Source of the DNA: Thiosymbion sp942492625
GTDB lineage: Bacteria; Pseudomonadota; Gammaproteobacteria; Chromatiales; Chromatiaceae
Direction of reading: 5' to 3'
Length of the DNA: 64,000 bases
NCBI GenBank assembly: GCA_942492625.1
Contig: CALOFM010000050.1
Coordinates: 49,587 to 113,586 of the forward strand
A model generated the notes under the pieces. The model did no database searches, was not told the origin of the DNA, and worked only from the letters and a program-made list of their open reading frames with translations. Each line of letters begins with the position of its first letter. Within the stretch, counting starts at the first letter, position 1. A program made the position numbers and the translations under genes. Positions 35,584-45,188 of the stretch are shown piece by piece.

Positions 35584-36729
35584 ATGGGCTTTGGCGTCTA
35601 CATAACCACGGGCACCAGCCTCAACCGGCTGTCGACCGAGATCGTGAACTGGCTGGTCGAGGTACGGGTGGAGATGGAGCTGTCGAAACCAACCCGCTTT
35701 GCGCTGCGCTTCGAGGACGACATCTGTGACGGCTCTTTTGCGGTGTCGGGCAGCGAGGAGCTGAAGCAGGACGAAAAGCTGGGGATTTTCGTCATCGACG
35801 AGAACGATGTCCTCGATTGCCTGGTCTACGGCCCGGTCACCGAGGTGAAATCGAACAGCAAGCTCGGCGGGCCCGGCTCTTGGGTCGAAATCCACGGGGA
35901 GGACCGGCGGGTGGAGATGAGCCGCGTCGGCGTGCAGGCGAAATATACCGGAACGGCCAGCGCCGCCGCCTCGGGCATTCTCGGCGCCTATCAGTTCACG
36001 CCCAACGTTCAGGACACGCTGATCGAGTATGACGGCCGGAAGAAACAGCTTTCCCAGCGCGGCTCGGACCTGGCCTTTCTCGAAGAGATCGCGCGCAAGA
36101 ACAACTTTGAATTCTGGATCAGCTACGCGGTCGCGGGCTCATCCCAGACCGGTATCCTGAGCCTGACCGAAACCGCCAACCTGCGCACGTCGCCCGACCG
36201 CAACCAGGCTGGCGGCGTGCCGCAGGTGCCGGTGCTGGCGGCGCCAACGTCGCAGACACTGGCCGTCAACCCGCCGAGACGCGACTGCCCCGGCGTGAAC
36301 AAATTCGAGGCCAAGATCGACTATGAAAAACCGGTTGCCGCCAAGGGGTTCACGTTTGACGCGGCCGGCGACAAGGCGGTGATCGACCAGATCGTGCAGA
36401 CGGCAGAGCCGGTGGACCCCGCCCGCCCGGTGCAGGTCGGCGGCGTAGTGCGCGAGGCGATCATCCCGCCCAAGGTCGACCCCGAAGAGGCGTTTCTAGC
36501 GAAGGAGGCCATCGTTTTCGAACAAAGCTGGTTCGTCGAGGTCGACGCCTCGAGCACTTTCGAACAGGCCGGTTTCGTGATCCGTCCGCACCAGATCGTC
36601 GAGTTCACCCACCTCGATGCCCGGCTTTCGGGCTCTTACCAGGTGATGAAGGCGCTGCATGTCATCACCGCCACCGATCACTTCACCGACTTCACCGCAC
36701 ATGCCAACGGACTTGGGGGAGCAGGCTGA
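35584..36729 (+). CDS. eCIS baseplate hub protein (gpD/gp27-like, Afp8 N-terminal part)
   Basis: A 381-residue hub protein of the gp27/VgrG N-terminal fold, in which a trimer adapts the hexameric tube to the trimeric spike. Visible markers are VEVRVEMELSKPTRFALRFEDD, LDCLVYGPVTEVKS, the LGGPGSWVEIHGEDRRVEM barrel and SDLAFLEEIARKNNFEFWISY. The spike domain is encoded by the following gene (36729), overlapping by one base (TGATG). In Afp8 the two are fused, so the split arrangement is notable. Confidence 0.9.
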   Translation: MGFGVYITTGTSLNRLSTEIVNWLVEVRVEMELSKPTRFALRFEDDICDGSFAVSGSEELKQDEKLGIFVIDENDVLDCLVYGPVTEVKSNSKLGGPGSWVEIHGEDRRVEMSRVGVQAKYTGTASAAASGILGAYQFTPNVQDTLIEYDGRKKQLSQRGSDLAFLEEIARKNNFEFWISYAVAGSSQTGILSLTETANLRTSPDRNQAGGVPQVPVLAAPTSQTLAVNPPRRDCPGVNKFEAKIDYEKPVAAKGFTFDAAGDKAVIDQIVQTAEPVDPARPVQVGGVVREAIIPPKVDPEEAFLAKEAIVFEQSWFVEVDASSTFEQAGFVIRPHQIVEFTHLDARLSGSYQVMKALHVITATDHFTDFTAHANGLGGAG

Positions 36730-37256
36730 TGGCCGACGCCGATACCGAACGTCTTTTCGAGGAAATGGAGCGGCATTTCTTCGGCAAATACCGCGGCACC
36801 GTCGTCGACAACAACGATCCGCTCGGCGGCAACCGGCTGGAGGTGCGCATTCCGGGCGTCTCCGGACAGGAGACCAAGTGGGCGCTTCCTTGCGTTCCAT
36901 ACGCCGCCGCCGATTTGGGCCTGCACGCGATCCCGCCGGTGGGCGCCAGCGTCTGGATCGAGTTCGAGGCGGGCGAGCTCGATCACCCGATCTGGGTGGG
37001 CTGTTTCTGGGACGAGGGCGAGGCGGTGCCGGGCGACGGCCCCGAGGTGGTGGTGCTGAAGACGCCCGGCGCAACGATCACGATTGAGGACGCCGGCACG
37101 CTTGAGATCGAGACGACCGGCGGCGCCAAGCTGGTGATGTCGGGCGACGAGATCTCGCTAGAGGCCCCGTCGATCAAGCAGAGCGCCAATGGTGGAGCGA
37201 CAGAGCTGTCAGCCGCCGGTTTCGACGCCCAGAACGGCGCGTTCAAGGTAGTTTAG
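36729..37256 (+). CDS. eCIS spike protein, gpV/gp5 OB-fold and beta-prism
   Basis: A 175-residue spike. The N-terminal part is an OB-fold (KYRGTVVDNNDPLGGNRLEVRIP, ETKWALPCVPYAA, GASVWIEFEAGELDHPIWVGCFW) and the end is a repetitive beta-helical spike (TPGATITIEDAGTLEIETTGGAKLVMSGDEISL). This is the layout of phage gpV and the gp5 C-terminus. No lysozyme domain is present. It pairs with the gp27-like hub just upstream. Confidence 0.92.
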   Translation: MADADTERLFEEMERHFFGKYRGTVVDNNDPLGGNRLEVRIPGVSGQETKWALPCVPYAAADLGLHAIPPVGASVWIEFEAGELDHPIWVGCFWDEGEAVPGDGPEVVVLKTPGATITIEDAGTLEIETTGGAKLVMSGDEISLEAPSIKQSANGGATELSAAGFDAQNGAFKVV

Positions 37257-37267
37257 AGGAGCATGTC

Positions 37268-37573
37268 ATGAGCACACCGGTTTCCGTCCTGCCCGCCGGC
37301 GTCGTCAACGCCACCGCCGCGCCTGCCACGGCGAAAGTGCCTGGCACTGCGCGGGCGCAGGCTGCCGCCGGTCCACTGACCGTGCAAACGGATGTGATGA
37401 TCTTCCCCGGCCTGCAGGTCAGCGGCAACTGGATGCTGGGCGCGACCCGCGTAATGGTGAATTCGGTTCCCGTCATCAACCAGGCCTCGGTCGGCACCAG
37501 TGTCGGCCCGGCCCCCATCCCCCCCGGGCCGATGACGGTGACCCTGGCCGATGCACGCATCATGGCGACATGA
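37268..37573 (+). CDS. Small spike-tip (PAAR-like) candidate
   Basis: A 101-residue protein between the spike and gp25 genes, which is where the PAAR-like tip (Afp10) sits in comparable loci. It is glycine-, proline- and valine-rich (VNATAAPATAKVPGTARAQ, then MIFPGLQVSGNWMLGATRV and INQASVGTSVGPAPIPPGP) and has few charged residues, as in a small beta-only tip. It has no clear PAAR repeats or metal-binding histidines. Tip function rests mainly on location. Confidence 0.6.
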   Translation: MSTPVSVLPAGVVNATAAPATAKVPGTARAQAAAGPLTVQTDVMIFPGLQVSGNWMLGATRVMVNSVPVINQASVGTSVGPAPIPPGPMTVTLADARIMAT

Positions 37574-37580
37574 GGGTGAC

Positions 37581-37958
37581 ATGACCGAGATCCTGCACGC
37601 GATAAAATACCCCTTCGCCGTCGACGCCGGAGGGGGCCGCGCCGCGGAAGAGGCCGATTACGAGGCCTATATCCGCCAGCTCATCCGCCAGGTTCTGATG
37701 ACCGCCCCGGGCGAGCGGATCAACCGGCCCGATTTCGGCGCAGGCATCCGCCGGATGGTCTTTGCGCCCAACAACCCCGCCACGGCGTCCTTGACACAAA
37801 CGCTGATCTACCAAGCGCTCAGCCGCTGGCTCTCGACCGTGATCAAGGTTGAAGAGCTCGCCGTAAGCGTTGAGGAAGAAAAGCTCTTGATCACCGTCCA
37901 CTACATGGTGATCCAGCGCGGCGTGTCGCGGATCCTCAACGAGGAGGTGACGATCTGA
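37581..37958 (+). CDS. gp25-like baseplate wedge protein (Afp9-like)
   Basis: A 125-residue protein of the GPW/gp25 family. It has the characteristic start LHAIKYPFAVDAGGG, the stretch IRQLIRQVLMTAPGERINRPDFG (shared with T6SS TssE and T4 gp25) and GIRRMVFAPNNPATAS. It helps start sheath assembly on the baseplate. The ATG at 37581 follows GAGGGTGAC. Its stop overlaps the ATG of the next gene (TGATG). Confidence 0.95.
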   Translation: MTEILHAIKYPFAVDAGGGRAAEEADYEAYIRQLIRQVLMTAPGERINRPDFGAGIRRMVFAPNNPATASLTQTLIYQALSRWLSTVIKVEELAVSVEEEKLLITVHYMVIQRGVSRILNEEVTI

Positions 37959-40525
37959 TGGCCTTGGTCGACCGTCTCTCCGCCCTTTGCGACCAGACTG
38001 CGCTGACGGGGATCGACTTCATACAGGTGGTCGAGCCGCTGGTGCAGGACCGGCTGCGGGTGTTCTTCGTGGTCGAACCCACCCAGCTCGACACCCCGAT
38101 GATCCCGTCGGCCAGCCTGACTGCCCCGCCGGGCGGCTCGCCCATCGGCACCGCGGGCCCGGGCGTGGCGGCCCCCTTGAGCGTCACGATCAGGTCGCAA
38201 GAGTCCGGCGCGACGGTCGAGATCGACAAGCTTCAGTGGCGGGTCGTCATCGCCCCTGCCGGAAATCGTTTGGCGCTGGAAATCACGGTGACAAGGCCCG
38301 GCGATTTCTCGCTGCATCGCCTCTATATCGACGACGCTAGAGTCGATCCGGTATTTAACGACACCGAATTCAGCTTCAAACAAGGCTGCCCCAGCGTCTT
38401 CGACTGCCGCGACGACTGCACGCCCGAAGACATCGAATCGATCGACTACTCCGTCGACTACCTCGCCCGCGATTTCTGGTCCTTCCGCCGCGCGCTTCTG
38501 GACTTCGCCGCCGAACGATACCCCGGCTGGTCCGAGCCGCTGGAGGCCGACGAGGCGGTCATGCTCATGGAGATCATGGCCGCGCTCGGCGACGAGCTCG
38601 CCTATACCCAGGACCGCTACGCCCGTGAAGCCACGCTGCCCACCGCCACCCAGCGGCGCAGCCGGTCGGCGCTGGCGCGCCTGGTGGATTACCTGCCCGA
38701 TCCAGGGCTTGCCGCCGAATCCGAATTGGCCGTCTGGGTTGCGGCGGGCACCGGGGGCGATACCTGCGATATCGGCGCCCGCGCTTGGGCGCTGCCCGAG
38801 GGCCGCCCGCCGATTCCGTTCTCAGCAAAGGCGCAGGTCTGGCATCACGAGGCATGGAACGAAATCCCGCTGCATTGCCCGGACAGCGACGTCGCCTGCC
38901 TGCCCAAGGGAGCGACCGAGGCCTATCTGCTGACCAGCGCGCCCACGGCGGCGCAGCTCCCCCCCGGCTCGCCGCTCACGCCACGAGAATTCTGGCAGGG
39001 CCGGCGGGCGATCCTACGGTCGAAACCCGCCGATCCGGCCGATCCCGAACGCGCCTTTGCCGTGACGCTGAAGGGCGTCGAACCCACGACCGACAGCCTC
39101 GCGCCCATCCCGGGCACCGCCACGCCGGTGGCCAAGATCACCTGGGGCGAACCGACGCCTTGGCCGCTGCCGTTGGCCAAGACCTCGGCGCTGCTCAATA
39201 TCGTCACCGTGATCGCCGGAGAAGAATCCAGGGAACGGTTCCGCGTCGGCCCCGATAGCGCCGCCTCCGCCCGCCATCCCGGCCTGACGCCAACCGAGCT
39301 CGGCCACCTGCTCGCCCTGCCCCGCGCGGTCGAGCGCGAGGCGCCTTATGAGGAGGATCGCGGCGGGCGTGGGCGCATCCTGCGCTACGGCCTACGCGCC
39401 TCCGAGGACCGCGGGCTTGGCTGGGTCAAGCCCGCAGAGGCCACGGGCTTGTCCAACATGGCCGTCCGCGCGCCGCTGCTTGATCTCCAAGAGGTCCTGC
39501 CGCCGCTCTATGCCCTGGACCCCGGCGGCGTTGCGTGGAGCTTTACGCGCGACATGGCCACCGCCGATCTCGACAGCACCGAATTCACGCTGGAAGAGGG
39601 CGTGTGGCGCAAGGTCGTCACCTACCAGACGCCCACGTCAGGCGATATCGAATTCCACGACTATGCGGACGACGCGGGCTGGACGATCCGCTTCGGCGAT
39701 GGCGCCTTTGGCCGCCCACCCGAGGACGGCACCGTGCTGGAGGCGCGCTATTTCACCGCGCCCGGCAGCTCCGCGAACCTCTCCCCCGACAGCGTCACCC
39801 ATCTGACCGCGCCCGCCAGCGCGCCCCCGGGGCTGCTCTTCGGCTATGCCGAGGCCGTCACCAACCCGGTGCAGATCACCTCTGGCACCGACGAGGAAAC
39901 CTCCGATAACATCCGCATCAACGCGCCCGAGGCGTACCGTTCCCTGCCCCTGCGCGCCGTGCGGCCCGAGGATTTCAGCGACATTCTAGAGCGGCTCGAC
40001 TGGGTGCAACGAGCCAACGCGACGGTACGGTGGACCGGCAGCTGGTCGACCTATTTCATCGCCGCTGACCCACTGAACGGCTTTGCCCTGACCGACGCGC
40101 AGCGCAAGGCGCTGGACGAAGAGATCGACTGTGTCCGCCAGGCCACCCGAGACGCGCGTCAGGCCGACCCCGATTACGTCGATATTGACCTCGAGGTGGA
40201 GGTTTGCGCCAGCGCCGACTCCTATCCCGGCGAGGTTGCCGAGCGTGTGACCAGGGCGCTTGCGAACCCGGGCTTTTTCGCCCCCGACAATTTCACCTTC
40301 GGCCAATCCCTCATCCGCTCGGGCCTCGAGGCCGCCGTTCAATGCGTGCCAGGCGTCAAGGGCGTCGAGAAGATCCGCCTGCGCGAACGCACGAAACGCG
40401 ACTGGCATGACTTTACCGAATCCGAGCTGGCGGTCGAGCCCTGGCAGATCGTCCGGCTGCAGAACGATCCGAAATTTCCCGGCCGCGGCGCGTTGCGCGT
40501 CACCGCCCACGGAGGTGCGCCATGA
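37958..40525 (+). CDS. Baseplate J-like protein 1 (Afp11-like)
   Basis: An 855-residue baseplate component of the gpJ/gp6 type, which forms the wedge ring. The N-terminal part has a DUF-type beta region. The conserved core begins SIDYSVDYLARDFWSFRRALLDF, ERYPGWSE, DEAVMLMEIMAALGDELAYTQDRYARE and TATQRRSRSALARLVDY. The C-terminal part contains the gpJ-like LEVEVCASADSYPGEVAERV, with LIRSGLEAAVQCVPGVKGVEKIRL near the end. It overlaps the preceding and following genes. A second, shorter relative follows directly. Confidence 0.92.
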   Translation: MALVDRLSALCDQTALTGIDFIQVVEPLVQDRLRVFFVVEPTQLDTPMIPSASLTAPPGGSPIGTAGPGVAAPLSVTIRSQESGATVEIDKLQWRVVIAPAGNRLALEITVTRPGDFSLHRLYIDDARVDPVFNDTEFSFKQGCPSVFDCRDDCTPEDIESIDYSVDYLARDFWSFRRALLDFAAERYPGWSEPLEADEAVMLMEIMAALGDELAYTQDRYAREATLPTATQRRSRSALARLVDYLPDPGLAAESELAVWVAAGTGGDTCDIGARAWALPEGRPPIPFSAKAQVWHHEAWNEIPLHCPDSDVACLPKGATEAYLLTSAPTAAQLPPGSPLTPREFWQGRRAILRSKPADPADPERAFAVTLKGVEPTTDSLAPIPGTATPVAKITWGEPTPWPLPLAKTSALLNIVTVIAGEESRERFRVGPDSAASARHPGLTPTELGHLLALPRAVEREAPYEEDRGGRGRILRYGLRASEDRGLGWVKPAEATGLSNMAVRAPLLDLQEVLPPLYALDPGGVAWSFTRDMATADLDSTEFTLEEGVWRKVVTYQTPTSGDIEFHDYADDAGWTIRFGDGAFGRPPEDGTVLEARYFTAPGSSANLSPDSVTHLTAPASAPPGLLFGYAEAVTNPVQITSGTDEETSDNIRINAPEAYRSLPLRAVRPEDFSDILERLDWVQRANATVRWTGSWSTYFIAADPLNGFALTDAQRKALDEEIDCVRQATRDARQADPDYVDIDLEVEVCASADSYPGEVAERVTRALANPGFFAPDNFTFGQSLIRSGLEAAVQCVPGVKGVEKIRLRERTKRDWHDFTESELAVEPWQIVRLQNDPKFPGRGALRVTAHGGAP

Positions 40526-42852
40526 GTATCACCCGCGACGAAAGCTGCGGCTGCCCGCCGCTGCCGCACCCGCCAACGCCTGACATCCCGGCCGGGCTGC
40601 CGGCACTGGCCGAGCGGCAGCTCTCGGGCTTCCCGGAATACCGCGCGGCGATGCTCACCGCGATCCCCAGCCATCCCGAATTTACCGACTGGCGCGCGCG
40701 GTCCGAGGGCGATCTAGGGGTGATGCTGTTGGAGGCTTGGTCAGTGGTGCTGGACACAACCGCTTTCTACGACGCGCGAATTGCCGAGCGAAGCTATCTT
40801 CAGACCGCCCCCGACGAGGCCGCCGCCCGCAACCTGACCGCGCTGATCGGTCACCGCCCACGCCCGGCCATGGCGGCCCGCGTCGCTCTGGCGGTGCAAG
40901 CCGACGGCGCCGATCCGGTGACGCTGCCCAAGGGCACCGGCTTCCGCTCGGGCCCCTTCGACGGCGAGGCACCGCAAGTCTTTGAACTGGCCGCTAGCCA
41001 CAAGATCTGGCCGCAACGCAACCACTGGCAACTCGCGCCCGTGCGCGAGGCCACATTTGACGGCACGCTGCGCTTCCTACCCCGACGAGCACCGAACGCC
41101 AGCACGGTTTTGGCGATCTGGTCCGACACCAAGTCCGCCGCTGTGCGTATCGCCTCGATTGATCCCGATCCCGCGCCTGACGGAGTGACCTACCAAAAGG
41201 CCAAGCTCGATGCCGAAAGCTCGCCGGGTCTTTCGACCCTGTTCGGCACCGCGCGGGCCGATCTGAACATCGCGATCATGCGGCTGCCGATGGCCAACTA
41301 CATGGCGATCACCGATCCCAATGCCCAGGTGCTCGCCGCCGTTGCGGGCCCCTGGACCACCATAACGCTCGATTCGGTCTATCCCCAAGTCCGCTCGGGC
41401 CAGCGCGCGGTGATAGAAATCGACGATGTGCTACACCCGGTCGAGGTCACCGGCGTGACGAGGATTCTCAAGACCATAGAAGGCAGCGGCACGCCCGCCG
41501 CACAGCAGGCGGTGACGCAGGCCACTTTCACGCCGCCGGTTTATTGGAGCACGCTCGACAGCGTCACACTTCACGCCAATCCGTTGCCGCTCGGATCGCC
41601 CAGCCGAATCGCCAAGACGCAAATCGGCATGACAGACATTAAGAACTCTGGCGTGTTACAGGCGCCGGTCGACCTGGGCGACGCGCCAGACGGCGGCTCC
41701 GTCATCGCCCGTGGCGAGGGCGCGCAGGGGGCAAAGCTGGGCGGCACCCTGGTCGACGACGGCGACGGCCAGGCGCATTTCGCGCCTGACGCGGGCAGCG
41801 CCGATTTCGGCAAGCTGTCCACGCCGGTGAAGCTATTCGGCAACGTGGTCGAGGCGGTGCGCGGCGAGACCCTGTTGGAAGAGGAGTTGGGCAGCGGCAA
41901 CGCTGCCGAACCGCACCAAAGCTTCACCCTGAAAAAAAAGCCGCTCGCCTGGGTCGAAGATGCCTCGCTGGCCGACGGCCGCAAGCCGGAACTGACGGTC
42001 CGCGTCGGCGGGCTGGAATGGAAACGGGTGGACACTTTCTTCGGCAAGGGCCCGGACGAGCAGATCTACACCGTGACGCTGGAACCCGACGGCGGCTCGC
42101 GCATCACCTTCGGCGACGGCAAGCGCGGCGCGCGGCTGCCGTCCGGGGTCGCCAACATCCGCGCCGACTACCGTTATGGCGCGGGGGCGGCGAAACCGCC
42201 CGCCGGGTCGATCCAGTCGATCGCCAAGCCCACCAAGGGGCTTCTCAGCGTCATCGGCCCGCTCCCCGCCCGGGGCGGTGCCGACGCGGAAACGGCAGAC
42301 GAGCTGCGAACAAGCGCGCCCGCCGCTGCCCTGACCTTGGGCCGGGCGGTGTCGCTGGCCGATTTCGAGGCGATGGGGCGCGCCTATTCCGGCATCGTCA
42401 ACGCCGCCTCGGCCTGGGCCTGGGACACCCGCCGCCAACGTGCCACGGCAAAGCTATGGATCATCCCTGACAGCGGTGACCCCAGCGCCGATCTGGCGAA
42501 ATACCTCTCGGCCCGCGCCGCGCCCGACCTGGTCGTCGCGGTGGAAAAGGCGGGCAAGGCGGCGTTTTCGACGCTGGCGATCACGCTGGCCTATGCCGAC
42601 GGCTACGACCCCGACCCGGTGCGGGATGCGGTCAACACTGCGCTCTTTGACGACAAGACCGGCTTTCTCGCCCCGAAGAATCAGACCATTGGGGGCACGC
42701 TCTTCAGATCCGCCCTGACCCACCGGCTACACGAGGTGGCGGGTGTCGCCTCGGTGCCAACGATCCTGCTCGACGGGCTGAAGATGCCCCATGCGGTGGC
42801 GGCGGGGCAAGGCAAATGGTTCGACCTCGAAACCGGCACGACGGTGACCTGA
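40522..42852 (+). CDS. Baseplate J-like protein 2 (putative baseplate assembly protein)
   Basis: A 776-residue relative of the preceding gene and of the putative baseplate assembly protein family in eCIS and related phage tails. The core is LTAIPSHPEFTDWRARSEGDLGVMLLEAWSVVLDTTAFYDARIAERSYLQTA, then LIGHRPRPAMAARVALAVQA, and a C-terminal gpJ-like RITFGDGKRGARLPSG, LGRAVSLADFEAMGRAYSG and LFRSALTHRLHEVAGVASV. Having two different gpJ-like proteins (855 and 776 residues) matches Afp11 and Afp12. It overlaps the previous gene by four bases (ATGA) and is one base before the next. Confidence 0.88.
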   Translation: MSITRDESCGCPPLPHPPTPDIPAGLPALAERQLSGFPEYRAAMLTAIPSHPEFTDWRARSEGDLGVMLLEAWSVVLDTTAFYDARIAERSYLQTAPDEAAARNLTALIGHRPRPAMAARVALAVQADGADPVTLPKGTGFRSGPFDGEAPQVFELAASHKIWPQRNHWQLAPVREATFDGTLRFLPRRAPNASTVLAIWSDTKSAAVRIASIDPDPAPDGVTYQKAKLDAESSPGLSTLFGTARADLNIAIMRLPMANYMAITDPNAQVLAAVAGPWTTITLDSVYPQVRSGQRAVIEIDDVLHPVEVTGVTRILKTIEGSGTPAAQQAVTQATFTPPVYWSTLDSVTLHANPLPLGSPSRIAKTQIGMTDIKNSGVLQAPVDLGDAPDGGSVIARGEGAQGAKLGGTLVDDGDGQAHFAPDAGSADFGKLSTPVKLFGNVVEAVRGETLLEEELGSGNAAEPHQSFTLKKKPLAWVEDASLADGRKPELTVRVGGLEWKRVDTFFGKGPDEQIYTVTLEPDGGSRITFGDGKRGARLPSGVANIRADYRYGAGAAKPPAGSIQSIAKPTKGLLSVIGPLPARGGADAETADELRTSAPAAALTLGRAVSLADFEAMGRAYSGIVNAASAWAWDTRRQRATAKLWIIPDSGDPSADLAKYLSARAAPDLVVAVEKAGKAAFSTLAITLAYADGYDPDPVRDAVNTALFDDKTGFLAPKNQTIGGTLFRSALTHRLHEVAGVASVPTILLDGLKMPHAVAAGQGKWFDLETGTTVT

Positions 42853-42853
42853 G

Positions 42854-45142
42854 ATGGCAGACAGGACGCAGCTTCCCCACACCCCTGCCGATGACGGCTT
42901 TGAGACGCACTATGCCGAGAAGATCTGGGCGCTGGTGCCCGAGGTCTATCGCAACGCCGACGGCCTCGCCGACCGTCCCGGGCGCCTGCGCGCGCTGGTC
43001 GAAATGCTTGCGAATCAGGCGGCCATTGCACGGCGGTCTGTCGACAGGCTGTGGGCCGACACCCGCGCCGACGAGGCCGACGACTGGGCCATTCCCTATA
43101 TCGGCGCGCTAATCGGCGCCCGCCCCGTCAACGCGCTGAACCGCGCGGCGCAACGCGCCAACCTCGCCCGCACGATCCTCTACCGGCGGCGGCAGGGCAC
43201 GGCGCGGCTGACCGAGCTGCTCGCCGACGACATCGCCGATTGGGATGCGGTCGCGTCCGAGGGCTTCCTGCGTGTAGTCCGCCATTGGCACATGCTCGAC
43301 GGCCCACCAGAGCTCGGGCGCATCACCGGCTCGCCGCAATGGGGCTACGCAGACCTTCGCAATATGCGCATTTCCGATGTGCTGAACGAGGCGCATGACG
43401 ACCTCTCGCACTTCCCCGATTTCCGCCGCCATCGCGGGTATTCGGGCCGCTACGGCATCCCTAAGGTCAACCTGCACCTCTTCCGGCACTATGCCTACCG
43501 ACTCTCAGGTGTCACCCCGCGCCTGATCGCGGCAGAGCACTACACGCTCGATCCCTCGGGCCGCGACCTGGCCCTTTACCAGCCCGGCCGTGACACGGCG
43601 GACGCCTGCGCGGCCGCCCGCGAATGGGAGATGCGGGCGCCGATTCCATGCCGCCGCCTGAACGCTGCAGGCTTCGCGCCTGAAATAGCCCATGCCCCGG
43701 CGGGGCTGGAGGCGCTGCTCGCCCCGATCTACGGCCGCCGGTTCGCCACGGAGGCGGGGCTGCTGGAGGCCGCCAACGCTGCGCTGGAGGCCGACCCGTC
43801 CCCACCGAACGCACTGGCCGATTCCCAGGCGGCAGACCTGATAGCCGCGGCGATGGAGGACGAGACCCCCCGCCGCAACCTGCTGCCGGGCGGCGATGAC
43901 GACACCTGCGCGATCTCTCTGGCCGTGGCGCCGAATGCCACCGACACACCGCTGGGGCCCGAGGAGCTCTACGGCGCCAACCTCGCCGAATGGGGTGTCG
44001 ATCATGCCCCACCTGGCTGGGTCGAGGCGATGGTAGACCCGATCCTCGGCCGTGTCCGGCTGATGGAGCCCCTGCCCGGCGACCGCGATTTCTTCGTACA
44101 AAAGATACACTACGGTGCATTCTGCCCAGTCGGCGCAGGCACCCATGACCGCGCGTCGGACCTGTCCGATACAGGTTTCACCCTCCTCAACACCGACAGC
44201 CCGAATCTCACCGCTCTGCCCCTCTCAGGCGAGCTCCGTTTCGCCGACAGCCGCACCTTCACGCCGATCCTGCCCGCCACCGGCATCATCACCGCCGATG
44301 GCGATTTGACCCTCACCGCCCCCAACGGCGAACGGCCTCTCATTGAGGCCACGCCCGCCGGCGGCACCCTAACCCTGCGCGCCGTCGCCCTGGACCTGAC
44401 GCTGACCATCGACGGGTTGTGGCTGAGCCTCCTCGGCGCCGCCTCCACCACGCTCGCCATCGACGGGACCTGGGCGAAGGTGATCCTGCGCAACGTTACG
44501 CTCGACCCCGGCGGGCAGCGTGCCGCCGTCGCCCCGGCCCTGCCCCAAGCTATCCCGCCGGTCACACTCGAATTCGGCGGCGCCATCGACGACATCCTGA
44601 TCGCCAACAGCATCACCGGCCCGATCACCGAAACCGCCTCTGCCTTCGACCCTTGCGCCGTTGACACGATTACGATCTGCGACACGATCATCGACAGCAC
44701 AATCGCCCCCAGGCCCGCGATCTTCCTGCGCAACGCCCGCGCCTGTCTCGACCGCTGCACGATCTTCGGCCGCCTGATCACCGGCGCGCTCGACGCATCC
44801 GAGGTTATCGTCGACGGCCAGGTCCGCGTCGAGGACGCGCAATCGGGCTGCTTCCGCTTCTCCGCCGCCGCCAAGGGCGGGCGAGTGCCGCAAGCCTATG
44901 AAAGCCATTTTTATGCCGGTGGGATGCCACCCGGCACCTTCCTTTCGACCCGTTTCGGCGATGCGAGTTACGCGCAACTCAGCGAAGTCGCGCCCGCCGA
45001 CATCCGCACTGGCGGCGAGGACGGCACCGAGATGGGCGCTTTCAACAAGGCGCTCGACCCGATCAAACGCGCGGACCTGCGCAACAAACTCGAAGAATTC
45101 ATGCCGATCAATGCGATCGCCCAGATGGTTTTTGAGACCTGA
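42854..45142 (+). CDS. Phage tail protein I-like baseplate component with beta-helical C-terminus
   Basis: A 762-residue protein with an N-terminal tail-protein-I-like domain: HYAEKIWALVPEVYRNADG, RLRALVEMLANQAAIARRSVDRLW, DWAIPYIGALIGARPVN and ILYRRRQGTARLTELLADDIADWDA. The second half (about 430-720) is made of repetitive short strands (SGELRFADSRTFTPILPA, EVIVDGQVRVEDAQSGCFRFS) and looks like a right-handed beta-helix. The usual 200-residue gpI protein would stop much earlier. This enlarged form could place a beta-helix outside the baseplate, where other systems carry fibres. Confidence 0.85.
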   Translation: MADRTQLPHTPADDGFETHYAEKIWALVPEVYRNADGLADRPGRLRALVEMLANQAAIARRSVDRLWADTRADEADDWAIPYIGALIGARPVNALNRAAQRANLARTILYRRRQGTARLTELLADDIADWDAVASEGFLRVVRHWHMLDGPPELGRITGSPQWGYADLRNMRISDVLNEAHDDLSHFPDFRRHRGYSGRYGIPKVNLHLFRHYAYRLSGVTPRLIAAEHYTLDPSGRDLALYQPGRDTADACAAAREWEMRAPIPCRRLNAAGFAPEIAHAPAGLEALLAPIYGRRFATEAGLLEAANAALEADPSPPNALADSQAADLIAAAMEDETPRRNLLPGGDDDTCAISLAVAPNATDTPLGPEELYGANLAEWGVDHAPPGWVEAMVDPILGRVRLMEPLPGDRDFFVQKIHYGAFCPVGAGTHDRASDLSDTGFTLLNTDSPNLTALPLSGELRFADSRTFTPILPATGIITADGDLTLTAPNGERPLIEATPAGGTLTLRAVALDLTLTIDGLWLSLLGAASTTLAIDGTWAKVILRNVTLDPGGQRAAVAPALPQAIPPVTLEFGGAIDDILIANSITGPITETASAFDPCAVDTITICDTIIDSTIAPRPAIFLRNARACLDRCTIFGRLITGALDASEVIVDGQVRVEDAQSGCFRFSAAAKGGRVPQAYESHFYAGGMPPGTFLSTRFGDASYAQLSEVAPADIRTGGEDGTEMGAFNKALDPIKRADLRNKLEEFMPINAIAQMVFET

Positions 45143-45188
45143 TGGGCTGGGAGCTGATGGGCGGGCAGAGACATAAGGGAGCAAGACC

